A stretch of DNA of 64,000 bases from Zopfochytrium polystomum (GCA_025765615.1 JAIVFJ010000051.1:124001-188000), one strand, 5' to 3'; numbered from the stretch's first letter, positions 1-13,300 are shown. Notes: a model not told the origin generated them from the sequence alone. Program-made: numbers and translations.

Positions 1-3000
1 TTTCTGTCAATAGGCTGACACCCTTATTGAAGCTTGACGCACTGACCTGCTCACCAGCGCCGTAGATAGTAAGTACTTTGACCAACTGAGGGACTTCAAG
101 TGCGAATACGATTCTGGACACGGTGGAGAAATCCGCTTCGATTCTGCAGTTCCGCAACTAAGCTTCCCAACGCTTTCATGGTTAACTTACTTTTCCGCAT
201 CTTCAAACTCCCAATCCACTTCTTCAAGCAAAGAACCTAGGTAGCGAAGAGCAAGCGACGTTTGAAGAGACTGAGACACATTGGCTGGGACAGCGCGAGG
301 TCCTGGGGACTCATCCGGAAATTCACTCAAGTACTCCAGGCCAGTCAGGCTGTGTAAATAGTTAGACATCTGAGGCCTATGGGGAAAATTCTCAACCTTG
401 GAAGCGCTTTGAGGAGTGCAGCGACAACATTTGTGGACGGAAGGGCCTCCAAAATCTCCTGGTACGCCAATATCATAGAGGGTTCCTCCAAGTAATTGTT
501 GGAAATGATTTGCTCCAACGACAAAGGAAATACCCCGCTGAACGGGGGCTGCTCCAAATCTCTAATGACATCCACACGTCTTAATAGCTGATGTGAGGCC
601 CGCTCAGCCTAAAAAAAATTGAGAATTCCTCTGAAAATTTTTGAAACACTTACTACTGCCAAATCAGCGAGTAAACTATAAAACACGGCCATCTTTTGGG
701 GACCGCCCGACTTGGCCTGAACTCTGTCAAACAAAGCTTGTTCATATTTCCTCACCTTTGAGTGGCATTCACAGAGTCGCGTGAACAGCTGGGTTCCATC
801 GAGGCTTGCTCTGAATCTGACCACGCCATTCTCGAACTCTTTTCCACTGACTGATGGGTTGCATGCCAACCAGCACAGTCGCTCCAAAAGCATCTCTGAC
901 GCTGAAACTCCAAATGACGGCGCGATTGATAAGGCCTCCTCAAATTCGAAGTTCTCATCGTTTCCAAGACCCCTAGCAATGGACAAGAGGACTTGATGCT
1001 GGTATCCGCTGTCTGTTTTAAATTGTCCCGGATCAACGGATGGAAGACGGCATATGCTTTCCACAATCTTGCTTGCTTCGTCGGAAGCATTTCGGTTGAG
1101 AAACTTTCGAATCGAATGAAGAACATCAGGATTGTCTTGTGGACTGTCGGTGTTGCTTTGATTCACCAGCAGTTTGGCGTAATCGATTATTTGGAAGGGG
1201 TCAATAGACGCACTGATCGCGACTGCCGAGCTGTTGCTGCGTGCGAGGAGAACTTGCGTTGTAAAATATAACACGGCCGCATGGTCAGCAGGGAGAGATG
1301 GTTTGAGTGCATCAAAAAAGGTTTCCGCCTTCGCGGCCTGTGAATGGAATAAATAAGCTGGTGCTGCGTGCAGACGATGCTTACATGGTGCAAGTTGAAC
1401 AAGTACATCATTGAAAGACTAAAGTCCTCCTCTTGGAATGCTTCGAGGGCTAGACGCACCAAGTCGGAGTCTCTCACGTCGATTTCTGTATGGCTTGTTT
1501 CCTGAAAAGAAATGGCCAATTTCCTTTTCAAGGGTGCTTTGCAGCGGCGAGTCATCTCCAAGAAGAGCAACCGCTCCTTCAGCATTCGACTTTCAGACTT
1601 CAAATCAATATCCTCAAATTCTCTCCCAGAGTCACGGCGGAACCCCACTACTGGCTCATAAAAGGGGTGAAGTGGCAAATCACTCGCTTCGAGTCCGCTA
1701 GGCATTGGTATGTCTGCCAATCGCCCCCTCACTTTATTTTCGGCTTCCAAAAGGCCAAAGCCTTGCAGTAGCGAGCCTTCGCCGAGACCTTGCAGCGCTA
1801 CAGCCATTTCGGCCGCCCGTGCCGCATCCAGTATCTCTCCAACAGAATGGGGTTCGCACCATGCCAGTGCAAAGCCAACAAGGTCTTTTCGCAACTGATT
1901 GGTGAGACTTGCCGCTGATCTTGTTTCTCCAATAAGGCGAAGGCAAACACGCCACGCTTCCTCGATGGACGCTGGAGAAGTCTGGTTTTGTGAGCCTGGC
2001 GGACCAACGCGCGGCGAAGAAGGTGCAGACGCGACCATGTCTGCGCAAACTGTGACGGCGTAGTCAAAGTCGCCAATGTCAAGCGCCCAGGCTGCAACCA
2101 TTCCACGGACCCGCAAGTCCACTTCCACGACTGCATTCCCGTCTGTATTCGAATCTGACACTCCAGTCAATTTCCTCGCAATGTCCAGCATCTTCTTCAC
2201 GTCTATGGAACCTGGGTGAGAGACTTTTTGAAGGAGTGACGCAATGATATCCAATCGGTCTGAATGAAGCCGTATCTCGATTGGAAGAGGAAGGGAGGCG
2301 TAGGGGGCGAGGTTTCGATAGAGTCGAGCCAGATGGTCGGTCGCATCGATGAGATTCAGTTCGTTGGCGACGGCGGGCGTTGGTGAACAAATTCTTAAGC
2401 TTTCATAGTTGTCAGCACGAGAGTGTCAATGAGATGGCCACTTGCCAGTCGCTCGCCAATTTCAGGTCGGTCTTTTTATCCCATCCGCTGGCATTATCGT
2501 AGTACTCTTTGGCGGCATCAATCACAATCTCCTCAATGTCTTTGGAGTTGAGTGGGAAGTTGGCGGCAGAAATAACAACTTTGACCACCTCGAATCCTAG
2601 AAAAATGTCCTTAGTTCGACACTAAGAAAAACAGGCAACTTACTTGCAAAGGTAAGAGCTGCTCGAAGAAATTCTTTGGAACAGTCTTTCGCAGTGCAGC
2701 AGCCGAAAAGTCCCAAATTTTGTGCATGACACAAGTCATCATGTAACACGATCCATTGCGAATCGTCTGCTTTCCTTGTCACAGTAGTGCCGAGCCATTC
2801 GAATCATGAGACGATTTTGAGCCGTTGGGGACTTAAAGTCCTGATCTACAAACAGTCGCAGGCTTTCGTGGAAGCCGTACTTCCGAAGAAGCTCCAGAGC
2901 GTCGACGTGGGCGTCAAAAAGATTGATTCTCTCCACAAGCTCACGCGTTGTACTGTTCCCACTATTTTCCGCGTCAAAATCGACATCGTCATCCCATCCG

Positions 3001-4328
3001 CCTGATTTTGGAACTTCAGTTGTCTCCTCCTCCTCTATGAGCGGCATACTTCGCGCCAAATTTTGGTAAACTTCAATTGATATATCCTTGTCATCTGTCC
3101 CGTACGAGCATTCAAGAATGAGTCGGGCAAGTCGAGCATTGGATTGAATAATTCGCTCTGACTGTGGAATTCCCGGCCGGGATAGTTCGAATACTTTTGC
3201 TGCGGCGGCCAAGTTCTTTCCCGCGATTTGGAGCAGGCACAGGTCGAACGTGGCATCTAGTTCAGCCTCTGAGCGACCGAGGTTCCGAAGTCGCGCTATG
3301 TATGGCAGGCTGTACTGCTTTATTCTCCACGCGAGAATTTCCGGGTCTCCAACTGTGCTAAAGAGCTGCAGCTGTAAAACGTCCATCATGTCCATTGGGA
3401 GAACTCCATTGAGGTCTAAAAGCACTTCGCCACACCCGTACACAAGATCAGTCAACGTTGCAAGCTCGTGAAGCTTCCTCTCCAACTTGGCGACGGGAAC
3501 TGACACATGGGCAACAGCGATTTTGCACAAAGCGAACGAAAGGTCCGCCTGCCCCGTCACCGATTCGATCTGTACGATTCGAGACACATACCAGTCCGCA
3601 AGGGCGTCCGCGCTCAGCATGTCGTCGAAGCGGGGGATGGTTGCCAGCTTCTCCTCGTGGTCCTCCGTCAAGTCTTCGAGAAGACTACGCACAGAATCGT
3701 TCGTCTCCGTCCAATCAGGCCTACGCCACGGCACGGTCGGCCACGCTCGCTCTTTGCCTGAGGCAATGTCAAGCCTTGGAAGGACGCCTTTGTAGCCTGT
3801 CGGATCCATGGTCAACGGAAGCTGGGAAAGGATGAAAAGGCGGTAGGGGACGAGCGTTTTCCCGTGACGCGTGAACAAAATGTCGAGGCCGTGGATGTCG
3901 CCGTGCGCGGCCAGATCGGCGGCAACCAAAACAAGGCTGCCAGAGATAAGCCGCTGAAAGTGGGCGAGGAAAGGCAGCGCTGCGTGGGCGATGAGAGGAT
4001 TGGGACCAGATCTGCGTGGGCCGTAGACCTCCTCGTAGGAATCGAGACGGTCGAGCGCGTCCAAGATGCTACGTCGTTCGAAACAGCGATCAGTGATGGA
4101 TCGCCCGTCTTGCAAACTGGATAACGCTTGGCTGCTGTTCTCATCGACATCTAGAAGAAGCGCCTCAATCTCTGCGTCGATCTGCTCGACTGTGATGTCG
4201 TCGGAGTCTGCGAGCGCCGCACGAAGCGCACTTCGCGTTTCGGCCGGCGTGGCACCGACCAATTGGGCTGCGCGTGAAGTGACCATGCAGGACTGACAAG
4301 TTTTCGCCCAACCACCCGTTGTATTCAT
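1..4328 (-). CDS. NBAS: NBAS/Sec39-like ER tethering protein, 3' end missing
   Basis: Likely subunit of the ER-side tether (Dsl1/NRZ complex) that receives Golgi-derived COPI vesicles. The first exon (about 2740-4328) holds the Sec39 signature: an AAHGDIHGLDILFTRHG-like helix pair, YRLFILSQLP, then a DPxxYxxxLPRLD element, followed by long alpha-helical sequence. Further exons continue downward in position; one contains LPLPIEIRLHSDRLDII, as in animal NBAS. The frame is still open at base 1 after an intron with donor AA|GTAAGT near 199 and acceptor CTGCAG near 155, so the C-terminus lies outside. Start is the ATG at 4328. Animal NBAS has an N-terminal beta-propeller before Sec39; I see none here. 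The start codon lies only 13 bases beyond the stop of the neighbouring aminotransferase on the same strand. Exon borders in the 600-2700 region are approximate. Confidence 0.78.
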
Positions 4329-4341
4329 TGATGAAGCGCCT

Positions 4342-5962
4342 TCACTGCGACGATCCCTCCTTTTCCTTCCTCAACAGCGTTGCAAGTCGCTCTAAGGCCG
4401 TATTCATTTCTTCCTCTGACGCTGTCGAAAACGAGGCTCTAACGTAGGACGTGACGCGAGGGTTTGGGAAGAACTCAACACCTGGGACAAGCAGAACCTT
4501 GTTCTCGACCGCCTTCGTCCTGATAAGGTTCGACGAATCTTCAATTCCCAACAGCTTGATCCAAACGAACATTCCTAGAAAGAGCCATCGGTAAGGGTTT
4601 TTGTGAACTAAAGAGCTCGCACTCCCACCGGCAGAGGGTATCGACCATTCAGCGAGCCCCTTCAAATGCTTTTCGGCGGCCTTCAAAAACATAACGCTCT
4701 TGCCCTTGTAGAACTGAGAAACTTCAACTGTATGGTTCAAGAACCCATCAAGACCCCAACGCTCCAGAAGTTTGATTGTCAGCATTTGGCTGACTCCCGA
4801 GCTGTGCAGGTTGCTCGCTTGCCCGTGCAGCACAATTCGGTCGACGAGCGGCCTCGGGCCGGTCACCCACCCACTGAATGACGACATCAGTGCTAGTTAT
4901 AAGCATTCGGAGATATGGAGCCTCACACGCGAATTCCGGACGACAAGATTTTCGAAAGAGAATCGAAGCGAAGAACGCGCCCGTCGGAATCCATCGAAAA
5001 GTAGCTGGGGATGCGGGGGCCGTAGCTCAGATAGTGGTACGGATCATCCTCAAGAATGAGCTGCACGCGACGAACGTTTAGTTTCGCCCAAAAGAGTGGC
5101 GGTGCACTCACCATGTCATACTTCTTCGCAATCGCGTAAATCTGCTGCTTTCGCAATAATGTCGTGCTTATGCCGGTGGGGTTTCCGCCGGTGGGAACGC
5201 TGGTTCAAAAATTGTCAGCTTTTGCCGCGAGTCAGTCGTGTGTTGGTCACACCTGTAAAGCAGTTTTGGTCGCGTGGCATCGTCGAACTTGCTCAACAAA
5301 TCCTCCATGACTTGTGGCACAAGGCCATCTTTGTCGATTTCTACCTCTGCGAATTTGCAGCCGAGCGGTTTGAGGAAGGCGAGGCTGCCAACGTACGCCG
5401 GTGATTCGCAGAGAATTGTGTCGCCTTCTTTAATGAGCATATCGAAGGCCTTATCATTGCACGGTCAGAAACAGACCACCCACGAGAGAGAATTAACCTT
5501 TGTGAGAACGTCCTGGCTGCCATTTCCAACGCAGATATCGAAGTCGGAGATTGGCGGCTTGTGAACATGTGTTTGGAGTTGTTTCAACCATTCCACCAAA
5601 TCTTGGAGGCCGTTCTGGTGGCCAGATGCACAAATTCAGAAACTCGCAACGCGTAATCCAGAAGGAGGGGTGATTTACCGTCGCGGAGTACTGGAGCGCA
5701 CGAGCAGTGTCCTGTTCGCTCACTTCAACGCTCTCGCCGTTGCGCAACTTGAACGAGAAAGAGATGAACGGAAACGTGTTGGGATGGGGATTTCCCCCAC
5801 CGAGTGAGATCATGCCGGGGATTCCCAGCATCTGGACATGCATATCGGTTCGCTGTTAGGTTGCGTCGGTCTGTTTCTTGAGTTACTGACTTTGTTTAAG
5901 CTCCGTATTGCGGAGGGCTTGCGCCGCGCAGAAATGGGAGAGATGAACCTCGCGTAGTCCAT
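4342..5962 (-). CDS. AADAT/ARO8-type PLP aminotransferase
   Basis: Fold-type I PLP aminotransferase of the kynurenine/2-aminoadipate family. In fungi such enzymes act in lysine biosynthesis (2-oxoadipate to 2-aminoadipate) and in aromatic amino acid metabolism. Start chosen at 5962 because the protein then begins MDYARFISPISARRKPSAIR, the family N-terminus. Exons in order carry IPGMISLGGGNPHPNTFPF, GNGSQDVLTK, EGDTILCESPAYVGSL, then after splicing the 5216-5263 intron VPTGGNPTG, the cofactor-binding LILEDDPYHYL and DSLSKILSSGIR, in which the lysine should form the Schiff base. The last exon has GMFVWIKLLGIEDS and VLLVPGVEFFPN and ends at 4342. No signal peptide is evident. Domain order and spacing match the animal enzyme closely; substrate choice between aminoadipate, kynurenine and aromatic amino acids cannot be decided from sequence alone. 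Confidence 0.88.
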
Positions 5963-6050
5963 CTTGCGGCCGTCGGGTTGTCTCTGACAAGTCAATTTAT
6001 TGCCGAAAGCCTGTGCAAGCCATGCCACCACAACAGGTGCCACTCAATCG

Positions 6051-7428
6051 TCAATCGTCAACAACTCCCATCAAATCCTCATCGAACGACGCTCCCGAGC
6101 CGAAGCGCTCAGCCCCCGAGAAGAAACGCTCATTCACCCGCCCAGGATCCATAGTTGACTTGGACAAGTAATCTCGTGAAAGGTGCACCTGATTGTCGAC
6201 GCGGTTAATTCGTTTCGACAATTCCATGGAAAGCCGCATATCTTCGTCTAGCGAGATCATCGTTGCAGCAGTGTCGTAACGCTCTGAAGAGTCCTGGAAA
6301 GATACCATTCCGCCCGCTTCGTGACTGATCGTCGCCAGAACCTCCCCATCTTCAATAAGGCGAAGAACCTCGCGTTCCACATCGTCGGGGTTGCTCCCAA
6401 AGATAAGAACCTCCCTTGCAATGTCCGATAAAGGAAGAGTTATGTATGTTTGATTCAAATTGAGAATCTTGCGACGTGCCAGTCGGTAAAAGCATTGCCT
6501 TGCGAGACCCATATTCTTTGTGCGTTCCAAAATATCCTGGTGCTTCACAATCTCAATCTGCAGCTTGTCGAAATCTCCAGACTGGAATGCGTTTGCGAAG
6601 TCAGTGAACGGCTTGGAGGTGTTTTGGGCGGTCTTGGCCACATTGTTGTTGGTGTATTTTGGAAGAGGGGCCACAACCCCATGAACCAGCAGTGACACGA
6701 ATATGGACTTCCGATACGCCTCAATCTGAATAAGGGAGACTGCGTTTGCGGTGGGGGCAGAGATCACCAAGTGGAAGAAATCCAAGGCTCGGCTGAAGTC
6801 CTTGAGGCCAATGTAAGCGATCCCGCCATAGTAATGATACAACAAGAAATCCTGGTAGATTAGGCCGAATCCGCTCTTCTCAATCGCCGTAATGTCTCGG
6901 GATAGCACCGGCAGGGCGCGCCGATACATCTTGGCCAGGATGCAGTGTTTCACGAAAACGGCATGGAGTGGGGTCAACTGATTGTGAGGCTTGACCGACG
7001 CCACTCGAGAGCGACGGGTTCCGCAAAATCATGTGGAAGAGTGGGAGAATCGGCATGGCGGGCTGGCCAAGCCGCTCCGAGATTAGCGAAAGGATGTTGG
7101 CAAGCATGCGCATCTGATCGGGCGCAATCCATGCCTGCGAAAAGTTCATGGACTTTGCAAACGCGAGGGTGCGCTGCAGCAAGACCGACAACTCGGCCAC
7201 CCGATCCTCCGAGCGGAGGCGCGCGACGAGAATGAACAAGTAGCTGAGGGTGTAGGAGCCCGGATCGAGGATGGCGAGAGGATCTTTTTCTGGCGAAGGA
7301 ACATAGGTCAGGGCTGCTGTGTTGGCGGTCCTGAGGATGGGTACGAGGGTCTTGTTGATGCGCTCGGCGGCATCGCCGCAGGCGAGGATCGTGTCCAGCA
7401 GGTCGTTGCGAGCGAACATTTTGGCCAT
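6051..7428 (-). CDS. CSN3: COP9 signalosome subunit 3, with a one-base frame break
   Basis: Subunit of the COP9 signalosome, which removes Nedd8 from cullin ubiquitin ligases. The first part (about 7005-7428) is helical and begins MAKMFARNDLLDTILACGD. The second part (6051-7004) carries the strongest family match: LTPLHAVFVKHCILAKMYRR, FLLYHYYGGIAYIGLKDF, a PCI-domain stretch, LIEDGEVLATI and MVSFQDSSERYD. No intron joins the two: at about 6990-7010 the frame must skip one base to pass from ILRNPSLSSGV to VKPHNQLTPLH. As read, the ATG-initiated frame runs on into unrelated residues and stops near 6880. This is either a sequencing or assembly insertion, a recent mutation, or recoding. The gene ends 89 bases upstream of the aminotransferase start. 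Confidence 0.82.
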
Positions 7429-7815
7429 TATTCGTTGATGTCGATATTTTTTTTTTTGTCAACTATATTTCATATTCATTTCTATTTTTTTGGGTCCTCT
7501 CTGTTTCGCGTCAGAAACGGTAAAGACCCAAAGTATGATCCAGAACGCGTCGTGCGCAAGCTTGGCGCAAGCCGCAAGCCGCGCGCGACTGGACTACAAG
7601 TCATACATTGTCTCTCTTGAAAGGGGGATTGGAGCGGAACCCAAATTTGCAGAGAGACGCGTTTTGCGTACAACTTTCGGCCAGCCGATCGACGCATCCA
7701 GACGAGGAGGAAGGTGTTGCTGAATTAGGCGGAAGAAACACGAAAGAACTGCAGGAAGAAAGGGGTAAAAATCGAACGAAACCGCGAGCCAGGACCAAAA
7801 ATAGAAGAGTCTACG

Positions 7816-9709
7816 ATGGCTTTGAGGTCCGTCTTCGTCGCTGTCAACACCGATCATCAGCATGAACCGCCACTCTCCGTCAAGTTCCCCGTCAGCAGCT
7901 CGGTGGAGGAGGTCAAGTCAGCACTGATGGCGGCTGCAAACCTCGCCCCGATTAAGAATTCCACCGCGAAAGTGGTGCTCAAGCTCTACAACAAACAGGG
8001 CGCGCTTGTTCCAATAGGACCCCATTTGGCACCCAATACTGTCGACTCGCCGTACGAGCTTCAAATCAAAATATGTGGGTTCTTCTTTCTTTAATATTGG
8101 AATCGACGCCTTCCGAAGGTGATCAAGGCTAAGAAAGCGATATACCTGTGTAACAGCCAACCTTCCGGACAAAACTCAGCTCGCAGAAGCCGTAAAAGCA
8201 GCTTCCGCAGCGTTGGCCGATGTTTCGCAAGTAAAAAAGGAGCTTGCGAACATAGAAAAGCTCGTGAAGAAGAAAGAGGTACTTGGTCTTCATTTTCAGT
8301 CTCGACTGACCAGGCTCTGATTGATCGATTCGGTGACTAGAACGGCCCTCAACAGTCCGGAGATCCAACAACGAAGCTCGCCATTCAGCGTGCATCATCT
8401 CTACCGATGGACACCATCGAAGAGGAGCTCCGCCAGGCGATCCCTGCTTCGTTTTTTAAACCAGAAATACTGGAGCACATGAAGCACCCAACTTTTGATA
8501 TCTGGCAATGGAATGACAACGAGTTGGTTGCGCTTCTGCAAGTAATGATGGATAGCCTCGGCCTGATCGAGGCATTCTCAATTGACACGGAGCGACTTCG
8601 CCGGTTCCTCCTGTGCGTGAAGTACACTTACAACGAGAATCCATTTCACAATTTCAGACACTGTTTCTGCGTTACGCAAATGGTAAGTTCCTTGCGCTGA
8701 TCGAGCCCCTCTGAGAGCGAAAACCGAAGATGTACGCCATAATCCACGTGACTGGGATTCACAGTCGCATGACTACCCTTGAGAAGCTGACGCTTATCAT
8801 ATCTACAATTGGGGTAAAGTCTATTCGTAAATGGTATCCTTCTCTTAGTAAACTTATTGAGCGTAGCACGACTTGGACCACCCCGGAATGAACAACGCCT
8901 ATCAAGTCAACGCCAATACTGAGTACGCCATTATCTACAACGACGTGTCCCCACTAGAGAATCACCATGCAGGTAGCTCCTATCCTGGTACATCCTCCGG
9001 AGCTTGTTCTTACCAAAACTATCTCCAGCTGTAACCTTTGCATTAATCAAGCAGAAGCCGATGAACTTCCTGTCGAATCTGACCGACTCGCAGTTCAAAG
9101 AACTGCGAAAGAACGTAATCGGCTGCATCCTCGCAACCGACATGGGAAAGCACGGCGAAATTCTCGCAAAGTTCAAGAGCTACACCGACAACTTCAGTTT
9201 CGACGATGCGAACCACCGCCAACTGGTAAGCGTTTTTTTTCTCGAACTGTTGCACCCTAATAATGACACGATCCGATCAATTTCCGCATGGGAGCTGTGG
9301 CAAATGATAATGAAGTGCGCCGACATCTCAAACGAAGTGCGGCCAAGGCATATTTCGGAGCCTTGGGTGGACAACCTTCTAGAAGAGTTTTTCAACCAAT
9401 CCGACAAAGAAAAAGCGGAGGGCCTTCCGACAGCCCCTTTCATGGATCGAGAGAAGGTTACAAAAGGCAGTGCTCAAGGTTCGCACTTTTCTCAAGCGAA
9501 GTCGGCGCCGTTCTAAATGCTGCTTTATTTCCCTCTTCCGTTCCTCAGTTGGGTTCATTGGTTTCGTGATGATACCGTTGTTCGAGCTGGTGTCCAAAAT
9601 CCTTCCAAACACCGAAGAACCCCTCATTCGTCCAATTCGAAGCGCCCACGAGTACTACAAGTCACTGCTGGAGCAGGAACAGGCGAAGGCTGCAGCTGCG
9701 AAAAAATAA
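7816..9709 (+). CDS. PDE9-type 3',5'-cyclic nucleotide phosphodiesterase
   Basis: Class I cyclic nucleotide phosphodiesterase, closest in motifs to animal PDE9, which hydrolyses cGMP. About eight exons with short introns. The N-terminal exon (from ATG 7816) resembles the PDE9 leader; a coiled-coil-like exon follows (8157-8278). The catalytic domain has [27 protein letters not shown], the metal site [10 protein letters not shown] (8867 on), [42 protein letters not shown] and KVTKGSAQ, then [19 protein letters not shown] in the last exon, ending in an alanine/lysine tail with stop 9707-9709. All metal-ligand histidines and aspartates expected for the family are visible. The last intron and exon have a decayed copy at about 14250-14350. 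cGMP preference is inferred from PDE9 likeness. Confidence 0.88.
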
Positions 9710-9758
9710 AATATATTATTTAAATAAATGCCGCCTATTCAATTTACAGTATAATAAA

Positions 9759-10140
9759 ATGAAATCCCTTCACATGCCCTTGCAAACTTTGCGGCAGCTT
9801 CGAGCATTGTACTTTTTCGAGTCTAAACTTTCCGAAAGCCTATGTCTGCTTGTCAGAGTCGACAGCCGTCGATCAGGCACGCGCTTAACACACCAAACGG
9901 CAGCCACATCGCGTTTTTGTGCTAATCGACAAAATACCTTGCCCCCCCTCGTTCTACTGACCTTCCCTCTGCATCTGGGTCCGCAAACCGTCTCAAGTGT
10001 GGGGCCAATTTTCGACACGGAGACCGTGAATTGGTGGGCGTGCCTGCTGCTGATTATCGATTCTGGTGTTCTCCTGGACACGACCGTTGGGCTGACGTCC
10101 CTCGAGCTCTCTGTGCATGATAAGCATGACGAGAATGCCG
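9759..10140 (+). pseudogene. BAP31-like pseudogene (copy 1)
   Basis: Decayed copy of the BAP31-like gene at 14453-15158. Shared segments include the leader (ATG AAATCC, then CTTTG-GGCAGCT), the TTCGAG codons before intron 1, the first membrane segment, and GAGACCGTGAA followed by a LLLIIDSGVL-coding stretch and an L(L/S)LELS-coding stretch. Against the intact copy it has lost the start (ATG to TTG before the TTCGAG codons), the intron 1 donor (GTGAG to GTCTA), and one base in the first membrane segment, which brings a TAA into frame near 9925. A 200-codon frame happens to stay open through the region but in a mixed frame. It sits about 50 bases after the PDE9 stop, the ancestral neighbour arrangement. 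Confidence 0.75.
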
Positions 10141-10378
10141 GCCATCATCACACCCTGTGCATGCATGCGTGCGGCAGTAGGTACCAAGCAGTCGTGGTTG
10201 TTGTCATTGTCGGTGAAGAACAGCCCAAAACTATTAACAATGTGTTTTGCATGAACAAATACCTTGGGAATACCGTTTGGTCCGCGGCTACAACGGAAAG
10301 GCTACGGCAAATGTGGGACGGATCTCTGATCTTCCGCTTTGTGTGGCACTCACTCAAGTAGGCAGAGTTGAGTTTTCA

Positions 10379-13300
10379 ATGAACAGGGTGCTGCTGGTGG
10401 CTGAGCGCGGGGCGTGGCGATCACTCGCCGCCCAGCTGCCGACGCAGCTGGCAGTCGACCCGCCTGCCGTACCTGCTGCCGGCAGCGGCGTCGGCGCCCC
10501 CGACGGCGACAGCAGCAGCAGCATCGTGCTGGAAGGCTTCCAGGTTTATGTCAACATCGACTGGCTCAGCGACCGATCCCGCCTCGTCAAGACCTTCTTT
10601 GTCCACACCGGCGATCCTGCCCACAGGGTGAAGGTCGTGTCGGCAAGCTTCCGTCGCTCCGGTGCCCATGCGTAAGCCAGCCTTCGCCTGCCCAAAAAAC
10701 AACACCAGCTTTAACTTGTACTGATGGTTCGCCACCGTGCTCAATTGATCTGCAGCCATGACGTTCGACTGCAAAGAGTGTTTGCAACGTTCGAAAAGGA
10801 CGGCCTGCAAGCGAAGATAACCCCATTTGGTCTCGTCTTCCTTTCTGACGGCTCAAACGCACTGTATGATCCCGCCAGGTCGCCTTCTGCAATCCTGATC
10901 CCCGGAGGCGACTTTGACGCGTATCTGGCCATTTTTGAACTCAACATTACCTTGCATCGCCTCGGATGCCTCGAGCGGTTCGCAATCTCGTGCAAACCGC
11001 CGTCAGCTCTCATCAGGGAACGATTCTTCAAGATCACGGGAATCCGGGAGGACTCACGCGTTCCGTTCAACACGGCTGTGACTCGAATGATCATTGCGGC
11101 ACAGGCTGCTCTCTGGATACTCGACATGCTCCCTTTAGCCGAATTTGATGGGTTTCTCGGTGATATGACGGTGAATGCGCTGGAGGAGTTCTTCAAAACA
11201 TTTGGGCCCTTCAACAACGTAGATCCTCCAAATATTGTTGGCATGCATGACCTGGCGGCATCTCAGGAGGAGGGGTTTCGCGTTATCGATCCCAACCTAA
11301 TCGCCGCCTTGCTGCGCACGTTGTGGTCTCTTCGAACCCAGCTGAGCGACCTTGGATTCACCCATGCCCGAGACGGCATCGGCTACGACTTTCATCGCTT
11401 TCTCCAAGTTATCAGGAGCTTTCAAAAGGCGCAAGGTCTTCGCGCTACTCAGCGGTTGGACAAGACCACGCGGGCAAGGCTCGAAAAGCTGTCTGTGGAG
11501 CTGCTCGACCGTGATCGTTCCAGCGCACGCGCTGCGGGCCTCGGCCTCGTTAGTGGCGGCTCGATGTCGAATGCATTCATCTCAGTGAAAAACAAACTCG
11601 AGGATTTCATTCCATCTTCTGCTTCCCAAAAGCGCGATCGCATATTTGAAGAGGCTGAGATGGCTGTAAGCGGAGGTGCATCCCGCGTTGGCAAGGAAGC
11701 CAGCAGGAGACGTGGACAAGGCTTGCGAGACGAGTACGGGCTCGACTTTTTCATGCAGCTTATGCATTCCGGCGACGCGTTTCCTCGGGGAGGACTCTTT
11801 CTTCCAGAGACATCAGCAAGTACTGCAAATGAAAGTCAAGCGGCGAATTCAGCCACTGGAAACCCCCAACCCCAGGGCGGGCGAACTCGTCGAGACGGCT
11901 CAGCTCCAAGTAGACCCAACTTCGGGATGCTGCCGCTCGGACAGGGCCAAAAGCGGAACGCCGCGAAAAAGGCAAGTCGGGCGCGTGCCGACGGCGGAGG
12001 CCTGTTTGTCGCCACGCAACCAGGAAAAGCGTTGAATGATCCCAGTTCTCCCACGAATGACGTAAGTTTACGAATTCTCCGCAGTCCATCGCATGAGTTG
12101 AAAAATATTTATTTCTTGCAGCTTCCTTCGCCAGACGACGGAATGGACGGTGTCACGTCCGCAGACGAACCATTTGAACGGCAAGAGGCTTTGATGAAAA
12201 CGGCTCCTCACGGTTCCTCTCCGACTGATGTGCTCAGTGCTCCAGACCTGGCACTACCTGACACAGTCGACGAGTCGTTTCGCGAATCGCTGGATCCCGG
12301 CACTGTGGCTGGCAGCTCTCTGTTGCACACCCCAAGCCAGCGGTCTACCTCTCGTTCTCCCCTAATTTCTCCTGACGGCGCGGCGGCTCAATCCACTTCG
12401 CCACCAAATTCAACTAGAGCTCAGACACTAAGCGCGAAGATTGCTGAGAAGCAGAGCCAGGAGTCATTGGACGTGCAAACAGGAAGCAGTGTCGGTGCGG
12501 TGGGGCTCAGTCGAGTTGGGTCGAAGCAGCCAAGCCGAACATTGAACGACTTTGTTAAAAAGTCCAAAAATGCGTTGGCAAATGCCGGGTCCGATTCCAA
12601 GCGGCGGGCGGCGGCGGCGGTGGCGGCAGCCACGACTTCAAAAGGCGCGGACAACCAGCCATCCTCCAAATCTGGAGGCGGGGGCCAGCCCCTTTTCGGA
12701 ATCCTGCGAAACACAAGCGGGCGGCGACGAGCCGAAGGCGACATTTTTTCTGACGATGAAACCACTTCCGAGAACCGCCGGCGCGCTCTCGAATCTTCGC
12801 CGCGAAAAGAAGACAGAGAGGTTGAGTCAGCTTCCGGGGGCGGGAAATCTTGGGGTCGCAGCGGCCGTGTACATCAGCGAGAAGAGGGATTCGGAGCCTC
12901 CCTCTTTCCGAAGCGCTCAAGAAGTGTGGAATTGTTTCGACCAAAATCGAGGGATCTCCTCGGCGAATCTGGTGCGAAAGAAACGCCGACTGGCGAAGTG
13001 AACCTGCCCGGAGGAGATGACGAGGCAGGTCCCCAGCTCGCCGACGACTCGACGAAAAACCATCAGGGCGACGAAGGTTTCACCGAAGCTCCCGTTGATC
13101 GGCGAGTTTTCGAGGTTCAAGTGCCTCTCGGTGGCAGCGAAGACGACGCCGATGCTCCGAGAGACCGTTTGAAGGACGCGGACGGCGGAGGCGACGGCGG
13201 CAGCGGTCGAGTCGTGCGGAAATCCCGGAGCGACCTTCGCAAAGACGGCAGCGGCACCACAGGACCGGCCGACCTCCCGCACCTTCCCAGTTTGGTAGAC

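Noticed and set aside
9759..10361. 200-codon open frame after PDE9 as a functional gene
   Set aside because: Comparison with the intact BAP31 copy shows it is a mixed-frame remnant lacking the start and first splice donor.
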